From the NCBI GenBank assembly GCA_916613615.1, contig OU744725.1, positions 73,700,280-73,764,279 on the forward strand: DNA of 64,000 nucleotides, read 5' to 3'. Position numbers and translations under genes: made by a program. Source of the stretch: Steromphala cineraria (Eukaryota > Mollusca > Gastropoda > Trochida > Trochidae). The notes beneath the pieces are model-generated. The model ran no database searches, was not told where the DNA came from, and was given only the letters and a program-made list of their open reading frames with translations. Position 1 is the stretch's first letter. Each line of letters opens with the position of its first letter. Positions 38,401-49,284 of the stretch are shown piece after piece.

Positions 38401-39947
38401 TTGCATTTTTCATCAAAAACATGACTTTCAATATTTTGATTGAAAATGGGCAGAAACTGTTCTTAAAGGTGTACCAAGCATGTAGAGATTTGCAAAAAAT
38501 GATTTTTAAGACCTTTTATTTTCACTTAAAATGACCAGTGTTAAGTGAACAAGGGAGGGAACCCTTCACAGACATTCATTGCATTTTCTACCAAAAACAT
38601 GACTTTCAAAATTTTGATTAAAAATGGGCAGAAACTGTTTGTAAAGGTGTAGCGAGCATGTAGAGATATGCACAAATTGATTTCTAAGACCTTTTATTTT
38701 GACGTATATTGAAAAATCTGAATTTAGGTTATACAGATATTGGCTTTGCATTTTTCATCAAAACCATGACTTTCAATATTTTGATTGAAAATGGGCAGAA
38801 ACTGTTCTTAAAGGTGTACCAGGCATGTAGAGATTTGCAAAAAATGATTTTTAAGACCTTTTATTTTCACTTAAAATCACCAGTGTTAAGTGAACAAGGG
38901 AGGGAACCCTTCACAGACATTCATTGCATTTTCTACCAAAAACATGACTTTCAAAATTTTGATTAAAAATGGGCAGAAACTGTTTGTAAAGGTGTAGCGA
39001 GCATGTAGAGATACGCACAAATTGATTTCTAAGACCTTTTATTTTGACGTATATTGAAAAATCTGAACTTAGGTTATACAGATATAGGCTTTGCATTTTT
39101 CATCAAAAACATGACTTTCAATATTTTGATTGAAAATGGGCAGAAACTGTTCTTAAAGGTGTACCAAGCATGTAGAGATTTGCAAAAAATGATTTTTAAG
39201 ACCTTTTATTTTCACTTAAAATGACCAGTGTTAAGTGAACAAGGGAGGGAACCCTTCACAGACATTCATTGCATTTTCTACCAAAAACATGACTTTCAAA
39301 ATTTTGATTAAAAATGGGCAGAAACTGTTCCTAAAGGTGTAGCGAGCATGTAGAGATACGCACAAATTGATTTCTAAGACCTTTTATTTTGACGTATATT
39401 GAAAAATCTGAACTTAGGTTATACAGATATAGGCTTTGCATTTTTCATCAAAAACATGACTTTCAATATTTTGATTGAAAATGGGCAGAAACTGTTCTTA
39501 AAAGTGTACCAAGCATGTAGAGATTTGCAAAAAATGATGTTTAAGACCTTTTATTTTCACTTAAAATCACCAGTGTTAAGTGAACAAGGGAGGGAACCCT
39601 TCACAGACATTCATTGCATTTTCTACCAAAAACATGACTTTCAAAATTTTGATTAAAAATGGGCAGAAACTGTTTGTAAAGGTGTAGCGAGCATGTAGAG
39701 ATACGCACAAATTGATTTCTAAGACCTTTTATTTTGACGTATATTGAAAAATCTGAACTTAGGTTATACAGATATAGGCTTTGCATTTTTCATCAAAAAC
39801 ATGACTTTCAATAGTTTGATTGAAAATGGGCAGAAACTGTTCTTAAAGGTGTACCAAGCATGTAGAGATTTGCAAAAAATGATTTTTAAGACCTTTTATT
39901 TTCACTTAAAATGACCAGTGTTAAGTGAACAAGGGAGGGAACCCTTC
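35463..39947 (+). repeat. 13-unit higher-order block of 4485 bp, copy 2
   Basis: Same thirteen units and marks as copy 1. I found about five substitutions between copies: near 31712/36197, 31750/36235, 32460/36945, 33384/37869 and 33567/38052. That is roughly 0.1% divergence by eye. After 39948 the unit differs from 35463, so the match ends near the block boundary. Confidence 0.95.
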
Positions 39948-40637
39948 ACAGACATTCATTGCATTTTCTACCAAAAACATGACTTTCAAAATTTTGATTA
40001 AAAATGGGCAGAAACTGTTCGTAAAGGTGTAGCGAGCATGTAGAGATACGCACAAATTGATTTCTAAGACCTTTTATTTTGACGTATATTGAAAAATCTG
40101 AACTTAGGTTATACAGATATAGGCTTTGCATTTTTCATCAAAAACATGACTTTCAATATTTTGATTGAAAATGGGCAGAAACTGTTCTTAAAAGTGTACC
40201 AAGCATGTAGAGATTTGCAAAATATGATGTTTAAGACCTTTTATTTTCACTTAAAATCACCAGTGTTAAGTGAACAAGGGAGGGAACCCTTCACAGACAT
40301 TCATTGCATTTTCTACCAAAAACTTGACTTTCAAAATTTTGATTAAAAATGGGCAGAAACTGTTCGTAAAGGTGTAGCGAGCATGTAGAGATACGCACAA
40401 ATTGATTTCTAAGACCTTTTATTTTGACGTATATTGAAAAATCTGAATTTAGGTTATACAGATATAGGCTTTGCATTTTTCATCAAAAACATGACTTTCA
40501 ATATTTTGATTGAAAATGGGCAGAAACTGTTCTTAAAGGTGTCCCAAGCATGTAGAGATTTGCAAAAAATGATTTTTAAGACCTTTTATTTTCACTTAAA
40601 ATGACCAGTGTTAAGTGAACAAGGGAGGGAACCCTTC

Positions 40638-42195
40638 ACAGACATTCATTGCATTTTCTACCAAAAACATGACTTTCAAAATTTTGATTAAAAATGGGCA
40701 GAAACTGTTCCTAAAGGTGTAGCGAGCATGTAGAGATACGCACAAATTGATTTCTAAGACCTTTTATTTTGACGTATATTGAAAAATCTGAATTTAGGTT
40801 ATACAGATATAGGCCTGGCATTTTTCATCAAAAACATGACTTTCAATATTTTGATTGAAAATGGGCAGAAACTGTTCTTAAAGGTGTACCAAGCATGTAG
40901 AGATTTGCAAAAAATGATTTTTAAGACCTTTTATTTTCACTTAAAATGACCAGTGTTAAGTGAACAAGGGAGGGAACCCTTCACAGACATTCATTGCATT
41001 TTCTACCAAAAACATGACTTTCAAAATTTTGATTAAAAATGGGCAGAAACTGTTCGTAAAGGTGTAGCGAGCATGTAGAGATACGCACAAATTAATTTCT
41101 AAGACCTTTTATTTTGACGTATATTGAAAAATCTGAATTTAGGTTATACAGATATAGGCTTTGCATTTTTCATCAAAAACATGACTTTCAATATTTTGAT
41201 TGAAAATGGGCAGAAACTGTTCTTAAAGGTGTACCAAGCATGTAGAGATTTGCAAAAAATGATTTTTAAGACCTTTTATTTTCACTTAAAATGACCAGTG
41301 TTAAGTGAACAAGGGAGGGAACCCTTCACAGACATTCATTGCATTTTCTACCAAAAACATGACTTTCAAAATTTTGATTAAAAATGGGCAGAAACTGTTT
41401 GTAAAGGTGTAGCGAGCATGTAGAGATACGCACAAATTGATTTCTAAGACCTTTTATTTTGACGTATATTGAAAAATCTGAACTTAGGTTATACAGATAT
41501 AGGCTTTGCATTTTTCATCAAAAACATGACTTTCAATATTTTGATTGAAAATGGGCAGAAACTGTTCTTAAAGGTGTACCAAGCATGTAGAGATTTGCAA
41601 AAAATGATTTTTAAGACCTTTTATTTTCACTTAAAATGACCAGTGTTAAGTGAACAAGGGAGGGAACCCTTCACAGACATTCATTGCATTATCTACCAAA
41701 AACATGACTTTCAAAATTTTGATTAAAAATGGGCAGAAACTGTTTGTAAAGGTGTAGCGAGCATGTAGAGATACGCACAAATTGATTTCTAAGACCTTTT
41801 ATTTTGACGTATATTGAAAAATCTGAACTTAGGTTATACAGATATAGGCTTTGCATTTTTCATCAAAAACATGACTTTCAATATTTTGATTGAAAATGGG
41901 CAGAAACTGTTCTTAAAGGTGTACCAAGCATGTAGAGATTTGCAAAAAATGATTTTTTAGACCTTTTATTTTCACTTAAAATGAACAGTGTTAAGTGAAC
42001 AAGGGAGGGAACCCTTCACAGACATTCATTGCATTTTCTACCAAAAACATGACTTTCAAAATTTTGATTAAAAATGGGCAGAAACTGTTCTTAAAGGTGT
42101 ACCAAGCATGTAGAGATTTGCAAAAAATGATTTTTAAGACCTTTTATTTTCACTTAAAATGACCAGTGTTAAGTGAACAAGGGAGGGAACCCTTC
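40638..42195 (+). repeat. Five-unit block of 1558 bp ending in an A/B fusion, copy 1
   Basis: Units: 345 (TTCCTAAAGG, GGCCTGGC), 345 (ATTAATTTC), 345 (TTTGTAAAGG, GAACTTAGG), 345 (TTTTTTAGACC, ATGAACAGTG) and a 178-bp fusion. The next 1558 bp repeat this order. Confidence 0.9.
42018..42195 (+). repeat. 178-bp fusion, junction in the middle of the core
   Basis: A bases run through CAAAATTTTG and ATTAAAAATG; B bases start at TTCTTAAAGG. The junction lies in ATGGGCAGAAACTGTTC near 42074-42090. Confidence 0.93.
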
Positions 42196-43753
42196 ACAGA
42201 CATTCATTGCATTTTCTACCAAAAACATGACTTTCAAAATTTTGATTAAAAATGGGCAGAAACTGTTCCTAAAGGTGTAGCGAGCATGTAGAGATACGCA
42301 CAAATTGATTTCTAAGACCTTTTATTTTGACGTATATTGAAAAATCTGAATTTAGGTTATACAGATATAGGCCTGGCATTTTTCATCAAAAACATGATTT
42401 TCAATATTTTGATTGAAAATGGGCAGAAACTGTTCTTAAAGGTGTACCAAGCATGTAGAGATTTGCAAAAAATGATTTTTAAGACCTTTTATTTTCACTT
42501 AAAATGACCAGTGTTAAGTGAACAAGGGAGGGAACCCTTCACAGACATTCATTGCATTTTCTACCAAAAACATGACTTTCAAAATTTGGATTAAAAATGG
42601 GCAGAAACTGTTCGTAAAGGTGTAGCGAGCATGTAGAGATACGCACAAATTAATTTCTAAGACCTTTTATTTTGACGTATATTGAAAAATCTGAATTTAG
42701 GTTATACAGATATAGGCTTTGCATTTTTCATCAAAAACATGACTTTCAATATTTTGATTGAAAATGGGCAGAAACTGTTCTTAAAGGTGTACCAAGCATG
42801 TAGAGATTTGCAAAAAATGATTTTTAAGACCTTTTATTTTCACTTAAAATGACCAGTGTTAAGTGAACAAGGGAGGGAACTCTTCACAGACATTCATTGC
42901 ATTTTCTACCAAAAACATGACTGTCAAAATTTTGATTAAAAATGGGCAGAAACTGTTTGTAAAGGTGTAGCGAGCATGTAGAGATACGCACAAATTGATT
43001 TCTAAGACCTTTTATTTTGACGTATATTGAAAAATCTGAACTTAGGTTATACAGATATAGGCTTTGCATTTTTCATCAAAAACATGACTTTCAATATTTT
43101 GATTGAAAATGGGCAGAAACTGTTCTTAAAGGTGTACCAAGCATGTAGAGATTTGCAAAAAATGATTTTTAAGACCTTTTATTTTCACTTAAAATGACCA
43201 GTGTTAAGTGAACAAGGGAGGAACCCTTCACAGACATTCATTGCATTTTCTACCAAAAACATGACTTTCAAAATTTTGATTAAAAATGGGCAGAAACTGT
43301 TTGTAAAGGTGTAGCGAGCATGTAGAGATACGCACAAATTGATTTCTAAGACCTTTTATTTTGACGTATATTGAAAAATCTGAACTTAGGTTATACAGAT
43401 ATAGGCTTTGCATTTTTCATCAAAAACATGACTTTCAATATTTTGATTGAAAATGGGCAGAAACTGTTCTTAAAGGTGTACCAAGCATGTAGAGATTTGC
43501 AAAAAAATGATTTTTTAGACCTTTTATTTTCACTTAAAATGAACAGTGTTAAGTGAACAAGGGAGGGAACCCTTCACAGACATTCATTGCATTTTCTACC
43601 AAAAACATGACTTTCAAAATTTTGATTAAAAATGGGCAGAAACTGTTCTTAAAGGTGTACCAAGCATGTAGAGATTTGCAAAAAATGATTTTTAAGACCT
43701 TTTATTTTCACTTAAAATGACCAGTGTTAAGTGAACAAGGGAGGGAACCCTTC
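42196..43753 (+). repeat. Five-unit block of 1558 bp, copy 2
   Basis: Same order as copy 1, with unit lengths 345, 345, 344, 346 and 178. Private changes: ATGATTTTC (about 42397), TTTGGATT (about 42587), GAACTCTTC and CTGTCAAAA in 42886, one base missing from GAGGGAACC (about 43221), one extra A in AAAAAAATG (about 43505). These private changes are carried on into the copy at 45134-46346, which shows the direction of later copying. Confidence 0.9.
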
Positions 43754-45133
43754 ACAGACATTCATTGCATTTTCTACCAAAAACATGACTTTCAAAATTT
43801 TGATTAAAAATGGGCAGAAACTGTTCCTAAAGGTGTAGCGAGCATGTAGAGATACGCACAAATTGATTTCTAAGACCTTTTATTTTGACGTATATTGAAA
43901 AATCTGAACTTAGGTTATACAGATATAGGCTTTGCATTTTTCATAAAAAACATGACTTTCAATATTTTGATTGAAAATGGGCAGAAACTGTTCTTAAAGG
44001 TGTACCAAGCATGTAGAGATTTGCAAAAAATGATTTTTAAGACCTTTTATTTTCACTTAAAATGACCAGTGTTAAGTGAACAAGGGAGGGAACCCTTCAC
44101 AGACATTCATTGCATTTTCTACCAAAAACATGACTTTCAAAATTTTGATTAAAAATGGGCAGAAACTGTTCCTAAAGGTGTAGCGAGCATGTAGAGATAC
44201 GCACAAATTGATTTCTAAGACCTTTTATTTTGACGTATATTGAAAAATCTGAACTTAGATTATACAGATATAGGCTTTGCATTTTTCATCAAAAACATGA
44301 CTTTCAATATTTTGATTGAAAATGGGCAGAAACTGTTCTTAAAGGTGTACCAAGCATGTAGAGATTTGCAAAAAATGATGTTTAAGACCTTTTATTTTCA
44401 CTTAAAATCACCAGTGTTAAGTGAACAAGGGAGGGAACCCTTCACAGACATTCATTGCATTTTCTACCAAAAACTTGACTTTCAAAATTTTGATTAAAAA
44501 TGGGCAGAAACTGTTCGTAAAGGTGTAGCGAGCATGTAGAGATACGCACAAATTGATTTCTAAGACCTTTTATTTTGACGTATATTGAAAAATCTGAATT
44601 TAGGTTATACAGATATAGGCCTGGCATTTTTCATCAAAAACATGACTTTCAATATTTTGATTGAAAATGGGCAGAAACTGTTCTTAAAGGTGTACCAAGC
44701 ATGTAGAGATTTGCAAAAAATGATTTTTAAGACCTTTTATTTTCACTTAAAATGACCAGTGTTAAGTGAACAAGGGAGGGAACCCTTCACAGACATTCAT
44801 TGCATTTTCTACCAAAAACATGACTTTCAAAATTTTGATTAAAAATGGGCAGAAACTGTTCGTAAAGGTGTAGCGAGCATGTAGAGATACGCACAAATTA
44901 ATTTCTAAGACCTTTTATTTTGACGTATATTGAAAAATCTGAATTTAGGTTATACAGATATAGGCTTTGCATTTTTCATCAAAAACATGACTTTCAATAT
45001 TTTGATTGAAAATGGGCAGAAACTGTTCTTAAAGGTGTACCAAGCATGTAGAGATTTGCAAAAAATGATTTTTAAGACCTTTTATTTTCACTTAAAATGA
45101 CCAGTGTTAAGTGAACAAGGGAGGGAACCCTTC
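42541..45133 (+). repeat. Higher-order block of 2593 bp, copy 1
   Basis: Contains the ATTAATTTC unit, the GAACTCTTC unit, the GAGGAACCC unit, the TTTTTTAGACC/fusion pair, then three units (43754, 44099, 44444) and 44789. The unit at 44099 has the rare GAACTTAGATTATAC, repeated at 46693 in the next copy. Confidence 0.9.
43576..43753 (+). repeat. 178-bp fusion, junction in the middle of the core
   Basis: Same structure as at 42018 and at the equivalent place in the 1558-bp block. Confidence 0.93.
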
Positions 45134-47727
45134 ACAGACATTCATTGCATTTTCTACCAAAAACATGACTTTCAAAATTTTGATTAAAAATGGGCAGAAA
45201 CTGTTCGTAAAGGTGTAGCGAGCATGTAGAGATACGCACAAATTAATTTCTAAGACCTTTTATTTTGACGTATATTGAAAAATCTGAATTTAGGTTATAC
45301 AGATATAGGCTTTGCATTTTTCATCAAAAACATGACTTTCAATATTTTGATTGAAAATGGGCAGAAACTGTTCGTAAAGGTGTACCAAGCATGTAGAGAT
45401 TTGCAAAAAATGATTTTTAAGACCTTTTATTTTCACTTAAAATGACCAGTGTTAAGTGAACAAGGGAGGGAACTCTTCACAGACATTCATTGCATTTTCT
45501 ACCAAAAACATGACTGTCAAAATTTTGATTAAAAATGGGCAGAAACTGTTCGTAAAGGTGTAGCGAGCATGTAGAGATACGCACAAATTGATTTCTAAGA
45601 CCTTTTATTTTGACGTATATTGAAAAATCTGAACTTAGGTTATACAGATATAGGCTTTGCATTTTTCATCAAAAACATGACTTTCAATATTTTGATTGAA
45701 AATGGGCAGAAACTGTTCTTAAAGGTGTACCAAGCATGTAGAGATTTGCAAAAAATGATTTTTAAGACCTTTTATTTTCACTTAAAATGACCAGTGTTAA
45801 GTGAACAAGGGAGGAACCCTTCACAGACATTCATTGCATTTTCTACCAAAAACATGACTTTCAAAATTTTGATTAAAAATGGGCAGAAACTGTTTGTAAA
45901 GGTGTAGCGAGCATGTAGAGATACGCACAAATTGATTTCTAAGACCTTTTATTTTGACGTATATTGAAAAATCTGAACTTAGGTTATACAGATATAGGCT
46001 TTGCATTTTTCATCAAAAACATGACTTTCAATATTTTGATTGAAAATGGGCAGAAACTGTTCTTAAAGGTGTACCAAGCATGTAGAGATTTGCAAAAAAA
46101 TGATTTTTTAGACCTTTTATTTTCACTTAAAATGAACAGTGTTAAGTGAACAAGGGAGGGAACCCTTCACAGACATTCATTGCATTTTCTACCAAAAACA
46201 TGACTTTCAAAATTTTGATTTAAAATGGGCAGAAACTGTTCTTAAAGGTGTACCAAGCATGTAGAGATTTGCAAAAAATGATTTTTAAGACCTTTTATTT
46301 TCACTTAAAATGACCAGTGTTAAGTGAACAAGGGAGGGAACCCTTCACAGACATTCATTGCATTTTCTACCAAAAACATGACTTTCAAAATTTTGATTAA
46401 AAATGGGCAGAAACTGTTCCTAAAGGTGTAGCGAGCATGTAGAGATACGCACAAATTGATTTCTAAGACCTTTTATTTTGACGTATATTGAAAAATCTGA
46501 ATTTAGGTTATGCAGATATAGGCTTTGCATTTTTCATTAAAAAACATGACTTTCAATATTTTGATTGAAAATGGGCAGAAACTGTTCTTAAAGGTGTACC
46601 AAGCATGTAGAGATTTGCAAAAAATGATTTTTAAGACCTTTTATTTTCACTTAAAATGACCAGTGTTAAGTGAACAAGGGAGGGAACCCTTCACAGACAT
46701 TCATTGCATTTTCTACCAAAAACATGACTTTCAAAATTTTGATTAAAAATGGGCAGAAACTGTTCCTAAAGGTGTAGCGAGCATGTAGAGATACGCACAA
46801 ATTGATTTCTAAGACCTTTTATTTTGACGTATATTGAAAAATCTGAACTTAGATTATACAGATATAGGCTTTGCATTTTTCATCAAAAACATGACTTTCA
46901 ATATTTTGATTGAAAATGGGCAGAAACTGTTCTTAAAGGTGTACCAAGCATGTAGAGATTTGCAAAAAATGATGTTTAAGACCTTTTATATTCACTTAAA
47001 ATCACCAGTGTTAAGTGAACAAGGGAGGGAACCCTTCACAGACATTCATTGCATTTTCTACCAAAAACTTGACTTTCAAAATTTTGATTAAAAATGGGCA
47101 GAAACTGTTCGTAAAGGTGTAGCGAGCATGTAGAGATACGCACAAATTGATTTCTAAGACCTTTTATTTTGACGTATATTGAAAAATCTGAATTTAGGTT
47201 ATACAGATATAGGCCTGGCATTTTTCATCAAAAACATGACTTTCAATATTTTGATTGAAAATGGGCAGAAACTGTTCTTAAAGGTGTACCAAGCATGTAG
47301 AGATTTGCAAAAAATGATTTTTAAGACCTTTTATTTTCACTTAAAATGACCAGTGTTAAGTGAACAAGGGAGGGAACCCTTCACAGACATTCATTGCATT
47401 TTCTACCAAAAACATGACTTTCAAAATTTTGATTAAAAATGGGCAGAAACTGTTCGTAAAGGTGTAGCGAGCATGTAGAGATACGCACAAATTAATTTCT
47501 AAGACCTTTTATTTTGACGTATATTGAAAAATCTGAATTTAGGTTATACAGATATAGGCTTTGCATTTTTCATCAAAAACATGACTTTCAATATTTTGAT
47601 TGAAAATGGGCAGAAACTGTTCTTAAAGGTGTACCAAGCATGTAGAGATTTGCAAAAAATGATTTTTAAGACCTTTTATTTTCACTTAAAATGACCAGTG
47701 TTAAGTGAACAAGGGAGGGAACCCTTC
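45134..47727 (+). repeat. Higher-order block of 2593-2594 bp, copy 2
   Basis: Repeats 42541-45133 at +2593, then at +2594 after an extra A near 46540 (CATTAAAAAACATG). Both copies carry GAACTCTTC, CTGTCAAAA, GAGGAACCC and GAACTTAGATTATAC. Seen differences: TTTGTAAAGG/TTCGTAAAGG in the second unit, GATTTAAAATGG in the fusion at 46169, TATGCAGATA near 46511, and TTTATATTCAC near 46990. Confidence 0.9.
46169..46346 (+). repeat. 178-bp fusion, junction in the middle of the core
   Basis: Same structure as at 42018, with one private change (GATTTAAAATGG). Confidence 0.93.
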
Positions 47728-48939
47728 ACAGACATTCATTGCATTTTCTACCAAAAACATGACTTTCAAAATTTTGATTAAAAATGGGCAGAAACTGTTT
47801 GTAAAGGTGTAGCGAGCATGTAGAGATACGCACAAATTGATTTCTAAGACCTTTTATTTTGACGTATATTGAAAAATCTGAACTTAGGTTATACAGATAT
47901 AGGCTTTGCATTTTTCATCAAAAACATGACTTTCAATATTTTGATTGAAAATGGGCAGAAACTGTTCTTAAAGGTGTACCAAGCATGTAGAGATTTGCAA
48001 AAAATGATTTTTAAGACCTTTTATTTTCACTTAAAATCACCAGTGTTAAGTGAACAAGGGAGGGAACCCTTCACAGACATTCATTGCATTTTCTACCAAA
48101 AACATGACTTTCAAAATTTTGATTAAAAATGGGCAGAAACTGTTCGTAAAGGTGTAGCGAGCATGTAGAGATACGCACAAATTGATTTCTAAGACCTTAT
48201 ATTTTGACGTATATTGAAAAATCTGAACTTAGGTTATACAGATATAGGCTTTGCATTTTCATCAAAAACATGACTTTCAATATTTTGATTGAAAATGGGC
48301 AGAAACTGTTCTTAAAAGTGTACCAAGCATGTAGAGATTTGCAAAAAATGATGTTTAAGACCTTTTATTTTCACTTAAAATCACCAGTGTTAAGTGAACA
48401 AGGGAGGGAACCCTTCACAGACATTCATTGCATTTTCTACCAAAAACTTGACTTTCAAAATTTTGATTAAAAATGGGCAGAAACTGTTCGTAAAGGTGTA
48501 GCGAGCATGTAGAGATACGCACAAATTGATTTCTAAGACCTTTTATTTTGACGTATATTGAAAAATCTGAATTTAGGTTATACAGATATAGGCCTGGCAT
48601 TTTTCATCAAAAACATGACTTTCAATATTTTGATTGAAAATGGGCAGAAACTGTTCTTAAAGGTGTACCAAGCATGTAGAGATTTGCAAAAAATGATTTT
48701 TTAGACCTTTTATTTTCACTTAAAATGAACAGTGTTAAGTGAACAAGGGAGGGAACCCTTCACAGACATTCATTGCATTTTCTACCAAAAACATGACTTT
48801 CAAAATTTTGATTAAAAATGGGCAGAAACTGTTCGTAAAGGTGTACCAAGCATGTAGAGATTTGCAAAAAATGATTTTTAAGACCTTTTATTTTCACTTA
48901 AAATGACCAGTGTTAAGTGAACAAGGGAGGGAACCCTTC
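47383..48939 (+). repeat. Further, more diverged five-unit fusion block (1557 bp)
   Basis: Runs ATTAATTTC unit, TTTGTAAAGG unit, 344-bp unit, TTTTTTAGACC/ATGAACAGTG unit, 178-bp fusion, as in the other blocks, but the middle units are of other variant classes (AAATCACC, GATGTTTAAG). It is followed at 48940 by a TTCCTAAAGG unit like the other copies. Confidence 0.8.
48762..48939 (+). repeat. 178-bp fusion, A-type through TTCG
   Basis: Like the fusion at 42018 but with TTCGTAAAGG followed by B-type CCAAGC. It occupies the equivalent block position, so it is probably the same fusion with one later A-type change, not an independent exchange. Confidence 0.9.
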
Positions 48940-49284
48940 ACAGACATTCATTGCATTTTCTACCAAAAACATGACTTTCAAAATTTTGATTAAAAATGGG
49001 CAGAAACTGTTCCTAAAGGTGTAGCGAGCATGTAGAGATACGCACAAATTGATTTCTAAGACCTTTTATTTTGACGTATATTGAAAAATCTGAATTTAGG
49101 TTATACAGATATAGGCCTGGCATTTTTCATCAAAAACATGACTTTCAATATTTTGATTGAAAATGGGCAGAAACTGTTCTTAAAGGTGTACCAAGCATGT
49201 AGAGATTTGCAAAAAATGATTTTTAAGACCTTTTATTTTCACTTAAAATGACCAGTGTTAAGTGAACAAGGGAGGGAACCCTTC

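Larger units (their letters stand above)
29253..40637 (+). repeat. Array region IV: exactly periodic 345-bp units
   Basis: Units start at 29253 and every 345 bp to 40293. The exact period continues to 42017, so 37 successive units show no net length change. Units with ATTAATTTC in A (29943, 31323, 32013, 33048, 33738, 35808, 36498, 37533, 38223) mostly alternate with units without it, giving a 690-bp dimer as the basic step. A 4485-bp, 13-unit block is present twice inside this region. Confidence 0.95.
40638..49284 (+). repeat. Array region V: nested blocks ending in 178-bp fusions
   Basis: Unit starts: 40638, 40983, 41328, 41673, 42018, 42196, 42541, 42886, 43230, 43576, 43754, 44099, 44444, 44789, 45134, 45479, 45823, 46169, 46347, 46693, 47038, 47383, 47728, 48073, 48417, 48762, 48940. 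Four times a unit with TTTTTTAGACC and ATGAACAGTG is followed by a 178-bp A/B fusion and then a unit with CTGTTCCTAAAGG (42018, 43576, 46169, 48762). That fixed order marks a higher-order block that was amplified. Confidence 0.95.

Noticed and set aside
48762..48939. A separate A/B exchange with its own breakpoint
   Set aside because: It differs from the fusions at 42018, 43576 and 46169 by one diagnostic base and sits at the same place in the block, so a later single change is the simpler reading.
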